Source: Variovorax sp. TBS-050B
GTDB lineage: Bacteria; Pseudomonadota; Gammaproteobacteria; Burkholderiales; Burkholderiaceae_C
Direction: 5' to 3'
Assembly: GCF_029893635.1 (NCBI RefSeq)
Contig: NZ_JARXYR010000002.1
Coordinates: forward strand, 4,625,001-4,689,000
DNA: 64,000 nucleotides
Below, in pieces: positions 44,406 to 53,789 of the stretch. Position numbers and translations under genes: made by a program. The stretch's first letter is position 1. The number at the start of each line of letters is the position of its first letter. The notes beneath the pieces are model-generated. The model worked only from the letters and a program-made list of their open reading frames with translations, made no database searches and was not told the DNA's origin.

Positions 44406-46847
44406 TCACCCCCTCAGGCGCGCGCCGAGTCTGGCGCTCAGTTGTTCGATGATGGCGCGCACGGCCGGCTCCACCTGCTCGTCGGTGAGCGTGGCGCTGT
44501 CGTCCTGGAAGCTCAGGCGCACCGCCATGCTCTTCTCGCCTTGGGCGAGCCCGCCCGAAGCCGCTGCCGAACCGTCGCGCGCCGCTTGCGGGCGATAGAT
44601 GTCGAACAGCGTGGCGTCGCGCAGCAGGCCCTGGGCGGCTGCCGCCGAACGGATGGCCTGCATCAGCGCATCGTGCGTGACCGCTTCGGCGACGACCACG
44701 GCAATGTCGCGCTCCACCGCCTGGTGCTTCGGTACCGGCTGCGCCACCGGAACGGGGCGCGCCGTGACGGCGTCGAGCTCGAGTTCGAACACCACGGGCG
44801 CGACCGCGAAGTCCCACTTCTGGCGCCAGCGCGGATGCAGCTCGCCGACGAAGCCGATCGCCTTGCCGTCGACCAGCACGCGGGCGGAGCGGCCCGGATG
44901 CAGCGCGGGGTGCTCGGCGGCCTCGAAGCTCGGCACCACGGGCGCCAGCAGCGCCTCGACGTCGCCCTTGGCATCGTAGAAGTCGACGCGCTGCGGCTTG
45001 CCGTCCCAGCGCGCTTCCTCGGCGTCGCCCCAGGCGAGGCCGGCGACGCGCATCGGCTGGTGCACGCCGCGCACGGTGGTGTCGGTGGTGGCCACGCTGT
45101 CGTCGCGCAGGAACACGCGGCCCACTTCGAACACGCGCACGCGCGGCGCCTTGCGGTCGAGGTTGAACTTGAGCACCTGCAGCAGCGAGCCGATCAGCGA
45201 CGAGCGCATCACGCTCATCTGGCTGGCGATCGGATTGAGCAGCTTGACCGGGTTGGCGTTGCCCGCGAGATCCTGCTCCCAGTGCGCCTCGACGAAGCTG
45301 AAGTTGATGGTTTCCTGGTAGCCGAGCGCCGCCAGGCTGCGACGCACCGCGAAGCGGCTGCGCTGGGCCTCGGGCCGCACCCGGGCGGTGATCGGCGCGA
45401 GCGGCGCAGTGGTCGGCAGGTTGTTGAAGCCGATCAGGCGCGCCACTTCCTCGATGAGGTCTTCCTCGATCAGCAGGTCGAAGCGGTGCGGCGGCGGCGT
45501 GACGGTCAGGGTGCCCTCGCCTTCACTGAGCGCAAAGCCGAGGCGGCGCAAGGCATCGGCGCACTGCGCCTGCGTGAGCGGCATGCCGATGACGCGCGCG
45601 GCGCGGGCGACGCGCAGCGTGACGGGCATGGCTTCGGGCACGCGCAGGATCTGGTCGTCCATCGCGCCGGCCTGGCCGCCGCAGATGTCGAGGACCAGCT
45701 GCGTGATGCGCTCGATGATCTCCACCGTGCGGCTCGGGTCGACGCCGCGCTCGTAGCGGTGGCCGGCATCGGTCGAGAAGTTGAAGCGGCGCGAGCGGCC
45801 CTGCACGGCCTCGGGCCACCAGAAGGCGGCTTCGATGTAGATGTTGCGCGTGTCGTCGGACACCGCGGTGGCGTCGCCGCCCATGATGCCGGCGAGCGAT
45901 TCGACGGCTTGGGCATCGGCGATCACGCCGACTTTGTCGTCGACGCCGATGGTGTTGCCATTGAGCAGCTTGAGCTGCTCGCCCGCCCTGCCCCAGCGCA
46001 CGCAGAGGCCGCCGTGGATCTTGTCGAGGTCGAAGATGTGGCTGGGCTGGCCGTACTCGAACATCACGTAGTTCGAGATGTCGACCAGCGGCGTCACGCT
46101 GCGCTGGCCGCAGCGGGCGAGACGCTCGACCATCCACGCCGGCGTGGCGACCTTGGTGTTCACGCCGCGCACGATGCGGCCGGAGAAGCGGCCGCAGAGC
46201 TCGGGCGCCTCCACCTTGACGGGCAGCTTGTCGGCGAAGGACGACGCCACCGGCGTGATCGCCGGCTTTTTCAGCGGCGCGCCGGTGAGCGCGGCGAGTT
46301 CGCGCGCCACGCCGTACACGCTCAGGCCGTGCGCGAGGTTGGGTGTGAGCTTGAGCGTGAGCAGCGCGTCGTCGAGCTTGAGCACTTCGCGCACGTCGGC
46401 GCCGATGGGCGCATCGGCCGCCAGTTCGAGCAGGCCGCCGTGGTCTTCGCTGAGTTGCAGTTCGCGTGCGGAGCACAGCATGCCCTGGCTCTCGACGCCA
46501 CGCAGCTTGCCGAGCTTGATGACGAAGGGCTTGCCATCCTCGCCGGGCGGCAGCTCGGCGCCGACCAGCGCGCACGGCACCTTGATGCCGACGCGCGCGT
46601 TCGGCGCACCGCAGACGATGTTGAGCAAGGCGCCCTGCCCCGCATCGACCTGGCAGACGCGCAGGCGATCGGCGTTGGGGTGCTGCACCGCTTCCTTGAT
46701 CTCGCCGACGACGATGCGGCTGAAGGGCGGCGCGACGGGGCGACGCTCCTCGACCTCGAAGCCGCCCATGGTGAGCGTTTCGGCCAGTGCGGCGCTGTCG
46801 AGGGGCGGGTTGCAGAACTCGCGCAGCCAGGATTCGGGAAATTGCAT
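44406..46847 (-). CDS. pheT: Phenylalanyl-tRNA synthetase beta subunit
   Basis: An 813-residue subunit of PheRS. Its order is the EMAP/tRNA-binding domain (VGEIKEAVQHPNADRLRVCQVD), the B3/B4 editing domain (CVRWGRAGEQLKLLNGNTIGVDDKVG then MGGDATAVSDDTRNIYIEAAFW), B5 (LEEDLIEEVARLIGFNNLP-like), and a C-terminal FDX-ACB anticodon-binding domain. The length is normal for the family. It starts 56 bp after pheS and is followed by ihfA. Confidence 0.98.
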   Translation of the reverse strand: MQFPESWLREFCNPPLDSAALAETLTMGGFEVEERRPVAPPFSRIVVGEIKEAVQHPNADRLRVCQVDAGQGALLNIVCGAPNARVGIKVPCALVGAELPPGEDGKPFVIKLGKLRGVESQGMLCSARELQLSEDHGGLLELAADAPIGADVREVLKLDDALLTLKLTPNLAHGLSVYGVARELAALTGAPLKKPAITPVASSFADKLPVKVEAPELCGRFSGRIVRGVNTKVATPAWMVERLARCGQRSVTPLVDISNYVMFEYGQPSHIFDLDKIHGGLCVRWGRAGEQLKLLNGNTIGVDDKVGVIADAQAVESLAGIMGGDATAVSDDTRNIYIEAAFWWPEAVQGRSRRFNFSTDAGHRYERGVDPSRTVEIIERITQLVLDICGGQAGAMDDQILRVPEAMPVTLRVARAARVIGMPLTQAQCADALRRLGFALSEGEGTLTVTPPPHRFDLLIEEDLIEEVARLIGFNNLPTTAPLAPITARVRPEAQRSRFAVRRSLAALGYQETINFSFVEAHWEQDLAGNANPVKLLNPIASQMSVMRSSLIGSLLQVLKFNLDRKAPRVRVFEVGRVFLRDDSVATTDTTVRGVHQPMRVAGLAWGDAEEARWDGKPQRVDFYDAKGDVEALLAPVVPSFEAAEHPALHPGRSARVLVDGKAIGFVGELHPRWRQKWDFAVAPVVFELELDAVTARPVPVAQPVPKHQAVERDIAVVVAEAVTHDALMQAIRSAAAAQGLLRDATLFDIYRPQAARDGSAAASGGLAQGEKSMAVRLSFQDDSATLTDEQVEPAVRAIIEQLSARLGARLRG

Positions 46848-46903
46848 TCTTCGATCTCGTTCGTATTCGTTTCGCTAGGGACGGTTCGGGCGTGCAGGCC
46901 CGC

Positions 46904-47980
46904 TCACTGGAACTGCGACAGGAAGCGCAGGTCGCCGTCGAAGAACAGGCGCAGGTCGTTCACCCCGTAGCGCAGCATCGTGAGCCGGTCCGGGCCCATG
47001 CCGAAGGCGAAGCCGATGTAGCGCTCGGGGTCAAGCCCCATGTTGCGCACCACGTTCGGATGCACCTGGCCCGAGCCCGCCACCTCGAGCCAGCGGCCGG
47101 CCAGCGGGCCGCTCTGGAACTGGATGTCGATCTCGGCGCTCGGCTCGGTGAACGGGAAGAAGCTCGGGCGGAAGCGCAGCACGAGGTCATCGCGCTCGAA
47201 GAAGGTCCGGCAGAAGTCGGAGAAGACGACCTTCAGGTCCTTGAAGCTCACGTTCTCGCCGAGCCACAGGCCTTCGCACTGGTGGAACATGGGCGAATGC
47301 GTGGCGTCGCTGTCGACGCGGTAGGTGCGGCCCGGTGCGATCACGCGGATCTCGGGCGCCTTGATGGCGCCGGTGACATCGGCGGCGGCCGCCTCGAACT
47401 CGGCGGCGTACTTCTTGATGTGCTGGTGGGCGTAGCGCACCTGCATCGGGCTGGTGTGCGGACGCAGGTTGTACGGAATGCCGTCCTCGCCGTTGAGGTC
47501 GACATAGAAGGTGTCCTGCATCGAACGCGCCGGATGGTTCGGCGGGTTGTTGAGCGAGGTGAAGCTGTGCCAGTCGCTCTCGACCTCGGGGCCGTCGGCC
47601 ACGTCGAAGCCCATGCTCGAGAAGATCTGCTCGATGCGTTCGAGCGTGCGGCTCACGGGATGCAGACCGCCGGGGATGCGGCGGCGGCCGGGCAGGCTCA
47701 CGTCGAGCGCCTCGGCGCGCAGCTGCAGCGCGAGTTCCTCGTCGGCCAGCTGCTGGCGGCGCTCGGTCAGGGCGGACTCGATGGCCTGCTTGGCCACGTT
47801 GATCGCGGCGCCGCGGGACTTCTTCTCTTCGACGCTCAGTGCGGCCATGCCCTTCATCAGCTCGGTGATGCGGCCCGACTTGCCGAGGAACTGGGCCTTG
47901 GCGTTCTCGAGCTCGGCGGGCGTTTTTGCGGTGGCGAAGGCAGCGCCTGCAGTGGCGACCAGGGAGTCCAACTCGTTCAT
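46904..47980 (-). CDS. pheS: Phenylalanyl-tRNA synthetase alpha subunit
   Basis: A 358-residue catalytic subunit. It has an N-terminal coiled coil (residues 1-90) and class II motifs: motif 2 in FRADEF-like [29 protein letters not shown], and motif 3 near [25 protein letters not shown]. It pairs with PheT to charge tRNA-Phe. It starts 111 bp after rplT; a terminator-like hairpin lies in this gap. Confidence 0.98.
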   Translation of the reverse strand: MNELDSLVATAGAAFATAKTPAELENAKAQFLGKSGRITELMKGMAALSVEEKKSRGAAINVAKQAIESALTERRQQLADEELALQLRAEALDVSLPGRRRIPGGLHPVSRTLERIEQIFSSMGFDVADGPEVESDWHSFTSLNNPPNHPARSMQDTFYVDLNGEDGIPYNLRPHTSPMQVRYAHQHIKKYAAEFEAAAADVTGAIKAPEIRVIAPGRTYRVDSDATHSPMFHQCEGLWLGENVSFKDLKVVFSDFCRTFFERDDLVLRFRPSFFPFTEPSAEIDIQFQSGPLAGRWLEVAGSGQVHPNVVRNMGLDPERYIGFAFGMGPDRLTMLRYGVNDLRLFFDGDLRFLSQFQ

Positions 47981-48006
47981 AGCAACAAAAATCTTCGAGG
48001 GGAAAT

Positions 48007-48040
48007 AAAAAAGAGCTGGAGCCTTTTCAAGCGCCAGCCC
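48007..48040 (-). terminator. Terminator/attenuator-like hairpin between rplT and pheS
   Basis: On the minus strand a 7-bp stem (GGGCTGG with CCAGCTC, one G-T pair) closes a 14-base loop and is followed by six T residues. It lies 26 bp before the pheS ATG, so readthrough would be needed for thrS-promoted transcripts to reach pheST. Confidence 0.55.
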
Positions 48041-48091
48041 TTGAGCCGTGGTCGCAGGAGCCGCCCGAAGGCAGCATCCCGCTCGGCAGAA

Positions 48092-48451
48092 TCAAGCAGC
48101 CAGCTTGGCCTTGACCTGCTCCACGATGCCGGCAAAAGCGGCCTTGTCGTGCACGGCGATGTCCGCAAGCATCTTGCGGTCGATCTCGATTCCGGCCTTG
48201 CGGATGCCGTTGGCGAACTGGCTGTAGGTCAGGCCCAGTTCACGCGAGGCGGCGTTGATACGCGCGATCCACAGTTGACGGAACACGCGCTTCTTGGTGC
48301 GGCGGTCACGGTAGGCGTATTGGCCCGCCTTCATCACCGCCTGCTTGGCGATGCGGAAGACGTTGCCGCGGCGACCGCGGAAACCCTTGGCGAGTGCGAG
48401 AACCTTCTTGTGGCGGGCGCGAGCCGTTACACCACGTTTGACGCGAGGCAT
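48092..48451 (-). CDS. rplT: 50S ribosomal protein L20
   Basis: A 119-residue protein with the conserved start [60 protein letters not shown] and [11 protein letters not shown]. It is an early assembly protein of the large subunit, and in E. coli it represses its own operon by binding the rpmI leader. It lies 26 bp after rpmI. Confidence 0.99.
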
Positions 48452-48477
48452 GTGATTACTCCTTGTTCGTCAGTTGA

Positions 48478-48681
48478 TCAAATGCCCATGCCGGGCAACA
48501 TGGCGGCCATCGAAACCATGTTGGTCTCGTGAACTGCCGTTGCACCACGCAGGTGACGCTTGTTCTTGGTGGTCTTCTTGGTCAGGATGTGACGCTTGAA
48601 GGCTTGACCGCGCTTGACGGTGCCACCGGGACGAACGCGGAAACGTTTCTTCGCGCTGCTCTTGGTCTTCATTTTGGGCAT
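48478..48681 (-). CDS. rpmI: 50S ribosomal protein L35
   Basis: A 67-residue basic protein starting [16 protein letters not shown], with [24 protein letters not shown], family-typical throughout. The ATG at 48681 has a good ribosome site. The 172 bp between it and infC has no gene. In other bacteria the equivalent stretch holds the L20-binding translational operator, but I could not fold one by eye. Confidence 0.98.
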   Translation of the reverse strand: MPKMKTKSSAKKRFRVRPGGTVKRGQAFKRHILTKKTTKNKRHLRGATAVHETNMVSMAAMLPGMGI

Positions 48682-48853
48682 GTGAATGCTCCTTTAGTTT
48701 GTGCTCGTGAGGCGCCGCGGATACTCCACGGACTTGTTGGCCCCGAGACACTTCTTCATCCCGCTGCTGCCGGCCCTTCTTGCGAAGCGCCGGCAACGGC
48801 GAAATCCCTTCGATACGACTCGCTCTGTCACGCCCTTGCGGGCTTTTTTGCCG

Positions 48854-49456
48854 TCAGGCCGACGCGGGCGCCGGCGTTTCCGACGAAGCCGGCTTGGGGC
48901 TGGCCCCCGGCTTCTTGCGGCCCGGCGCGATCATCATGATCATCTGCCGGCCTTCGAGCTTCGGGAACTGCTCGACGACGATGGTGTCGCCCAGCTCGTC
49001 GCGAATGCGCTGCAGCAGGGCCAGACCGAGTTCCTGGTGCGTGATCTCGCGGCCGCGGAAGCGAAGCGTGATCTTGCACTTGTCACCGTCTTCAAGAAAG
49101 CGCCGGATGTTGCGCATCTTGATGTTGTAGTCGCCGTCGTCGGTGCCGGGCCGGAACTTGATTTCCTTGACCTCGATGACCTTCTGCTTCGACTTCGCTT
49201 CGGCCGCCTTCTTCTGCTCGTGGTACTTGAACTTGCCGTACTCGATCAGGCGGCACACCGGCGGGTTGGCCGCCGCGACGACCTCCACCAGATCCACGTC
49301 GGCCTCACCCGCCAGGCGCAAGGCCTCGGAGAGACTCATGACGCCTAGTGGCTCGTTCTCCGGGCCGACAAGGCGGACTTCCGGGGCCATGATTTCCCGG
49401 TTCAGGCGGTGTTGGCGTTCCTCGCGGTGGCGGCGGTCGCGAAATGCAGTAGCGAT
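48854..49456 (-). CDS. infC: Translation initiation factor IF-3, ATC start
   Basis: A 200-residue IF-3 when started at the ATC codon at 49456. AAGGA stands 8 bases before it, and the added N-terminus ([22 protein letters not shown]) is the conserved IF-3 start. An ATG at 49390 would delete this segment. Most bacteria begin infC with AUU, AUC or AUA, and IF-3 discriminates against these codons to regulate itself, so the rare start is expected. The linker with [32 protein letters not shown] and the C-domain ([17 protein letters not shown]) are normal. Confidence 0.95.
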   Translation of the reverse strand: MATAFRDRRHREERQHRLNREIMAPEVRLVGPENEPLGVMSLSEALRLAGEADVDLVEVVAAANPPVCRLIEYGKFKYHEQKKAAEAKSKQKVIEVKEIKFRPGTDDGDYNIKMRNIRRFLEDGDKCKITLRFRGREITHQELGLALLQRIRDELGDTIVVEQFPKLEGRQMIMMIAPGRKKPGASPKPASSETPAPASA

Positions 49457-49470
49457 GGTCAGAATCCTTC

Positions 49471-49494
49471 AAAAATAGCTACAAAATCTGTAGC
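49471..49494 (-). terminator. Hairpin and T-run in the infC leader
   Basis: On the minus strand GCTACA and TGTAGC pair around a 5-base loop, followed by TATTTTT. It lies just before the infC ribosome site, 14 bp from the start. Its sequence also looks like short hairpin repeats common in Comamonadaceae, so it may be a repeat rather than a terminator. The rest of the 112-bp thrS-infC gap holds no gene. Confidence 0.45.
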
Positions 49495-49568
49495 GGACGC
49501 CGGTCAGTCCTCGCGGACAAGCGGCAAGATCGGTCGAGAAGCACATGTGGGGGTGCTTGCGGGACAAA

Positions 49569-51476
49569 TCAACGCTTGTCGGCAACGTCCTGGACGAGCC
49601 GTTGCACGAACGATTCGAGGGACATTGCACCGAGGTCCTGGTTGCCCCGGGCGCGCACTGCGACGGCACCAGCTTCCTTCTCTTTGTCGCCCACGACAAG
49701 GATGTAGGGAAGCTTTTGCAACGAATGCTTGCGTATTTTATACGTAATCTTCTCGTTGTGCAGGTCGAGCTGAACCCTAAGCCCTTGATTTTGCAGCGTT
49801 TTCGCAACTTGTGCCGCGTAATCCGCCTGTCCTTCGCTGATATTGAGCACCGCCACCTGCACCGGAGCGAGCCAGGCGGGCAGCGCGCCGGCATGGTGTT
49901 CGATCAGCATGCCGATGAAGCGCTCCAGGCTGCCGACGATGGCACGGTGCAGCATCACCGGATGGGCGCGGCCGCTCGATTCGGTCACGTACTCGCCGCC
50001 GAGGCGCTCGGCCGTGTTGAAGTCGACCTGCATCGTGCCGCACTGCCACTGGCGGCCCAGCGCGTCCTTGAGCGTGTACTCGATTTTCGGGCCGTAGAAC
50101 GCGCCGTCGCCGGGGGCGATGACGAAGTCCACCCCCGAGCGGCGCAGCGCCTCCATGACGGCATGCTCGGCCTTGTCCCAGAGCTCGTCGGAGCCGACGC
50201 GGTTGTCCGGCCGCGTCGCGACCTTGTAGAGGATGTCGGTGAAGCCGAAGTCGGCATACACCTTCTGCAGTTGGGCCGTGTAGGCCACGCATTCGTCGAG
50301 GATCTGGTCTTCGGTGCAGAAGATGTGGCCGTCGTCCTGCGTGAAGCCGCGCACGCGCATGATGCCGTGCAGCGCGCCGCTCGGCTCGTTGCGGTGGCAC
50401 TGGCCGAACTCGCCGTAGCGCAGCGGCAGGTCGCGGTAGCTGCGCAGGTCGCTCTTGAAGATCAGCACGTGGCCGGGGCAGTTCATCGGCTTGAGCGCGT
50501 AGTCGCGCTTTTCCGATTCCGTCGTGAACATGTTGTCGCGGTAGTTCTGCCAGTGGCCCGTCTTCTCCCACAGGCTGCGGTCGAGGATCTGCGGGCCCTT
50601 CACTTCCCAGTAGCCGGTGTCGCGGTAGATGGCGCGCATGTACTGCTCGACCGCCTGCCAGATCGCCCAGCCCTTGGGATGCCAGAACACCACGCCCGGC
50701 GCCACCTCGTCGATGTGGAACAGGTCGAGTTCCTTGCCGAGCTTGCGGTGGTCGCGCTTCTCGGCCTCTTCGATGCGCTGGATGTACTGGTCGAGCTGCT
50801 TCTTGTCGGCCCAGGCCGTGCCGTAGATGCGCTGCAGCTGCTCGTTCTTGGCGTCGCCGCGCCAGTAGGCCCCGGCCAGCTTGGTGAGCTTGAAGACCTT
50901 CAGGAAGCGCGTGTTCGGCACGTGCGGGCCGCGGCACATGTCGACGTATTCCTGGTGGTAGTAGAGGCCCATCGCCTGCTCGTCGGGCATGTCCTCGACC
51001 AGGCGCAGCTTGTAGTCCTCGCCGCGCGACTTGAAGACCTCGATCACCTCGGCGCGCGGCGTCATCTTCTTGACCACGTCGTAGTCCTGCGCGATCAGCT
51101 CGCGCATGCGCGCCTCGATGGCGGCCATGTCCTCGGGCGTGAAGGGGCGCTCGTAGGCGATGTCGTAGTAGAAGCCTTCCTCGATCACCGGGCCGATCAC
51201 CATCTTCGCGGTCGGATAGAGCTGCTTCACCGCATGGCCGACCAGGTGGGCCGTGGAGTGGCGGATGATCTCCAGGCCCTCTTCGTCCTTGGGCGTGATG
51301 ATCTGGAGCTTGGCGTCATGGTCGATGAGGTCGCTGGCGTCGACCAGCCGGCCGTCGACCTTGCCGGCCACCGTCATCTTGGCAAGGCCCGGTCCGATGG
51401 ACTGGGCCACTTCGGCCACCGAAACCGGGCCGGGGAACTCGCGGCGCGAGTTGTCGGGAAGCGTGATCTGGATCAT
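49569..51476 (-). CDS. thrS: Threonyl-tRNA synthetase
   Basis: A 635-residue class II synthetase. Order: TGS domain (residues 1-60), editing domain with [16 protein letters not shown] (HxxxH) and [14 protein letters not shown], catalytic domain with [28 protein letters not shown], motif 2 [14 protein letters not shown] and motif 3 [17 protein letters not shown]-terminal anticodon domain follows ([23 protein letters not shown]). It is the first enzyme gene of the translation operon and is preceded by an attenuator. Confidence 0.99.
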   Translation of the reverse strand: MIQITLPDNSRREFPGPVSVAEVAQSIGPGLAKMTVAGKVDGRLVDASDLIDHDAKLQIITPKDEEGLEIIRHSTAHLVGHAVKQLYPTAKMVIGPVIEEGFYYDIAYERPFTPEDMAAIEARMRELIAQDYDVVKKMTPRAEVIEVFKSRGEDYKLRLVEDMPDEQAMGLYYHQEYVDMCRGPHVPNTRFLKVFKLTKLAGAYWRGDAKNEQLQRIYGTAWADKKQLDQYIQRIEEAEKRDHRKLGKELDLFHIDEVAPGVVFWHPKGWAIWQAVEQYMRAIYRDTGYWEVKGPQILDRSLWEKTGHWQNYRDNMFTTESEKRDYALKPMNCPGHVLIFKSDLRSYRDLPLRYGEFGQCHRNEPSGALHGIMRVRGFTQDDGHIFCTEDQILDECVAYTAQLQKVYADFGFTDILYKVATRPDNRVGSDELWDKAEHAVMEALRRSGVDFVIAPGDGAFYGPKIEYTLKDALGRQWQCGTMQVDFNTAERLGGEYVTESSGRAHPVMLHRAIVGSLERFIGMLIEHHAGALPAWLAPVQVAVLNISEGQADYAAQVAKTLQNQGLRVQLDLHNEKITYKIRKHSLQKLPYILVVGDKEKEAGAVAVRARGNQDLGAMSLESFVQRLVQDVADKR

Positions 51477-51491
51477 GGAAAACCTCTGGAG

Positions 51492-51524
51492 AAAAACAAA
51501 AAAGCGCGGTGGGTGCCGCGCTTT
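51492..51524 (-). terminator. Intrinsic terminator (attenuator) in the thrS leader
   Basis: On the minus strand AAAGCGCGG and CCGCGCTTT form a perfect 9-bp stem with a 6-base loop, then TTTGTTTTTC. It ends 16 bp before the thrS ATG, so it must be bypassed for expression. The upstream CGCGCT (complement of 51551-51556) could pair with AGCGCG of the first arm as an antiterminator. Confidence 0.8.
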
Positions 51525-51562
51525 GCTTGGTTCGGATGCTGGAAGAAACCAGCGCGCGCAGG

Positions 51563-51625
51563 CTACCGGCGCTTTTCCTCGAAGAAAAAGCCGCTCGTTC
51601 CTTGCGGAGTAGTTCGCGGTGTCAT
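51563..51625 (-). CDS. Thr/Phe-rich leader peptide of the thrS-pheST operon
   Basis: A 20-codon reading frame between the presumed promoter and the attenuator. Thr codons are at positions 2, 5, 6 and 10, and three Phe codons in a row (TTT TTC TTC) at 13-15; it ends in EEKRR and TAG. AAAGG precedes the ATG by 10 bases; an in-frame TTG two codons earlier is better spaced. A ribosome at the stop would cover the antiterminator strand at 51551-51556, and one stalled at Thr or Phe codons would leave it free. A TAGAAT -10-like hexamer is about 50 bp upstream. Confidence 0.7.
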   Translation of the reverse strand: MTPRTTPQGTSGFFFEEKRR

Positions 51626-51703
51626 AACCAAGATGCCTTTCTCGCTCTTGTTGGGTGCGGAGCTTTCGATTCTATCCGTTGCGTGTCGGGCGCCGGTCCG
51701 GCA

Positions 51704-51732
51704 GAAAAAAGCCCGGCGCGCGGCCGGGCTTG
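51704..51732 (-). terminator. Intrinsic terminator of aceA
   Basis: On the minus strand AAGCCCGGC and GCCGGGCTT pair around a 5-base loop and are followed by TTTT. It lies 37 bp after the aceA stop codon and separates aceA from the thrS operon promoter. Confidence 0.85.
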
Positions 51733-51768
51733 GAATGACGGCGAGCGCCGTCGGGGGTGTCTCCCGGA

Positions 51769-53094
51769 TCAGTGGAACTGCTCTTCCTCGGTCGAGCCGG
51801 TCAGCGCGGTCACGCTCGACTTGCCGCCCTGGATGACCGTGGTCACTTCGTCGAAGTAGCCGGTGCCCACCTCCTGCTGGTGCGACACGAAGGTGTAGCC
51901 GCGGTCGCGCGCCGCGAATTCGGGCTCCTGCACCTTCTCGACGTATGCCGACATGCCGCGCTTCACGTAGTCCTGCGACAGGTCGAACATGTTGAACCAC
52001 ATCGAGTGGATGCCCGCCAGCGTGATGAACTGGTACTTGTAGCCCATGGCGCCCAGTTCCTTCTGGAACTTGGCGATCGTCGCGTCGTCGAGGTTCTTCT
52101 TCCAGTTGAAGGACGGCGAGCAGTTGTAGGCCAGCAGCTTGCCCGGATGCACCTTGTGGACCGCCTCGGCGAACTTGCGGGCGAATTCCAGGTCGGGCGT
52201 GCCGGTCTCGCACCACACCATGTCGGCAAAGTGGGCGTAGGCGACGGCGCGGCTGATGGCCTGGTCCATGCCCTTCCTGGTCTTGTAGAAGCCCTCCGCC
52301 GTGCGCTCGCCGGTGAGGAAGGGCTTGTCGTTCTCGTCGTAGTCGCTGGTGATGAGGTCGGCCGCCTCGGCGTCGGTGCGGGCAATCACGAGCGTGGGCA
52401 CGCCGCACACGTCGGCCGCCATGCGCGCGGCGATGAGCTTCTGCACCGCCTCGGTCGTGGGCACGAGCACCTTGCCGCCCATGTGGCCGCACTTCTTGAC
52501 CGAGGCCAGCTGGTCCTCGAAGTGCACGCCGCCGGCACCGGCCTTGATCATGGCCTTCATCAGCTCGAAGCCGTTCAGCACGCCGCCGAAGCCGGCTTCG
52601 GCGTCCGCGACGATCGGGGCGAAGTAGTCGACGTAGCCCGCATCGCCGGGGTTCACGTTCTTCGACCACTGGATCTCGTCCGCGCGGCGGAAGGTGTTGT
52701 TGATGCGCTCGACCACCTGCGGCACCGAGTCCACCGGGTAGAGCGACTGGTCGGGGTACATCGAGGCGTAGCTGTTCGCATCGGCGGCCACCTGCCAGCC
52801 CGAGAGGTAGATCGCCTTCACGCCGGCCTTCACCTGCTGCATGGCCTGGCCGCCGGTGAGCGCGCCGAGGCAGTTGACGTAGGGCTCGTTGTTGACCAGC
52901 TCCCAGAGCTTCTCGGCGCCGCGGCGCGCGAGCGTGTGCTCGATGGGGAAGGAGCCGCGCAGGCGCACGACGTCGGCGGCGCTGTAGCCGCGCTTGATGC
53001 CCTTCCAGCGGGGATTCGTGGCCCATTCTTTCTCGAGGGCGGCAATCTGTTGTTCGCGGCTCAGTTGTTCGGTGAGGGTCTGGGGCATGGTCAC
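51769..53094 (-). CDS. aceA: Isocitrate lyase
   Basis: A 441-residue enzyme that splits isocitrate into glyoxylate and succinate in the glyoxylate shunt. It has [10 protein letters not shown], the catalytic KKCGHMGGK (Cys in the K-K-C-G-H motif), the metal/acid-binding FEDQLAS, and [11 protein letters not shown]. The C-terminal [16 protein letters not shown] is family-typical. Two ATGs (53094 and 53088) are possible starts. A 20-bp palindrome 69 bp upstream is a candidate operator. Malate synthase is not in the window. Confidence 0.98.
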   Translation of the reverse strand: MTMPQTLTEQLSREQQIAALEKEWATNPRWKGIKRGYSAADVVRLRGSFPIEHTLARRGAEKLWELVNNEPYVNCLGALTGGQAMQQVKAGVKAIYLSGWQVAADANSYASMYPDQSLYPVDSVPQVVERINNTFRRADEIQWSKNVNPGDAGYVDYFAPIVADAEAGFGGVLNGFELMKAMIKAGAGGVHFEDQLASVKKCGHMGGKVLVPTTEAVQKLIAARMAADVCGVPTLVIARTDAEAADLITSDYDENDKPFLTGERTAEGFYKTRKGMDQAISRAVAYAHFADMVWCETGTPDLEFARKFAEAVHKVHPGKLLAYNCSPSFNWKKNLDDATIAKFQKELGAMGYKYQFITLAGIHSMWFNMFDLSQDYVKRGMSAYVEKVQEPEFAARDRGYTFVSHQQEVGTGYFDEVTTVIQGGKSSVTALTGSTEEEQFH

Positions 53095-53162
53095 TCCGTG
53101 AGGTTGTTGAATCGATCGGCCTCGCTGGCCTTGGCATCCACTCTAAACCGATGCACCACTCT

Positions 53163-53182
53163 TATGTCTTATAGAAGACATA
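53163..53182. promoter_or_regulatory. Palindromic operator candidate upstream of aceA
   Basis: A perfect 8-bp inverted repeat, TATGTCTT-ATAG-AAGACATA, set in an AT-rich stretch (53150-53290) 69 bp upstream of the aceA start. A dimeric repressor or activator of carbon flux, for instance of the GntR type, would fit. The AT-rich stretch has no gene. Confidence 0.6.
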
Positions 53183-53325
53183 TTTTTAAACGAGTAAAAT
53201 CAATGGTTTAGCCTCTTCATTCCTCAATGCAAAATTATTTTTCTCATATCGAGAAAAAATATTGCGCCGCAGCAGTCGGCGTTTTCGCAATGCGCAACGG
53301 CTCTTTCAGTGTGAAAAACAGTCGT

Positions 53326-53757
53326 TCAGCGCGTCACGAAATGCGCCATCCAATCGCCGCATTCGATGACCGCACGTCCTTCGATGCGCGACGGATGGAT
53401 CTCGTAGACGAGGCAGTCGAAGCGCCGCCCGCCCGCCCGCACCACCACATGCCGGCGGATGTATTCGCCGCTGTCGTCCGCGGCCACGCCTTCGAGCAGA
53501 TCGAGTTCGGCCTCGACCGCCGCATCGATGCGGTAGATCTCGCCCGCCACGCGGCCGGCTCCGCCTAGCACCACGCCCGGGTAGGCGCCGAGGTCGTAGA
53601 GCGTGCCCGCGATGGCCGCGTCGGCCACATGGACCGGCGCCGGACGGTAGCGCGCGATGTCGTTGCGGCCGCCGCGCCGCAGCGTGCCGTAGACGAAGAC
53701 GTGGCGCTGCCCGCGCGCATCGCTCGGGTCATCGGCAACGGGCGGCTGGGGCATCAT
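53326..53757 (-). CDS. Gamma-glutamylcyclotransferase-like (AIG2/GGCT) protein
   Basis: A 143-residue protein of the GGCT fold. The signature VFVYGTLRRGGRND binds the gamma-glutamyl group, and LYDLGAYPGVVLGG and VAGEIYRID follow in the usual places. LDLLEGV marks the segment where the catalytic Glu lies. Its substrate could be a gamma-glutamyl peptide or amine. Two adjacent ATG codons give the start. It is divergent from the EamA gene, 32 bp apart. Confidence 0.88.
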   Translation of the reverse strand: MMPQPPVADDPSDARGQRHVFVYGTLRRGGRNDIARYRPAPVHVADAAIAGTLYDLGAYPGVVLGGAGRVAGEIYRIDAAVEAELDLLEGVAADDSGEYIRRHVVVRAGGRRFDCLVYEIHPSRIEGRAVIECGDWMAHFVTR

Positions 53758-53789
53758 CGAACTCCTTTTCGAACAAGCCGCCCAGTCTA

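Noticed and set aside
47977..48168. A PheM-like leader peptide before pheS
   Set aside because: The frame overlaps both rplT and the pheS start and has only two adjacent Phe codons near its end, placed after the hairpin; it does not fit an attenuation leader.
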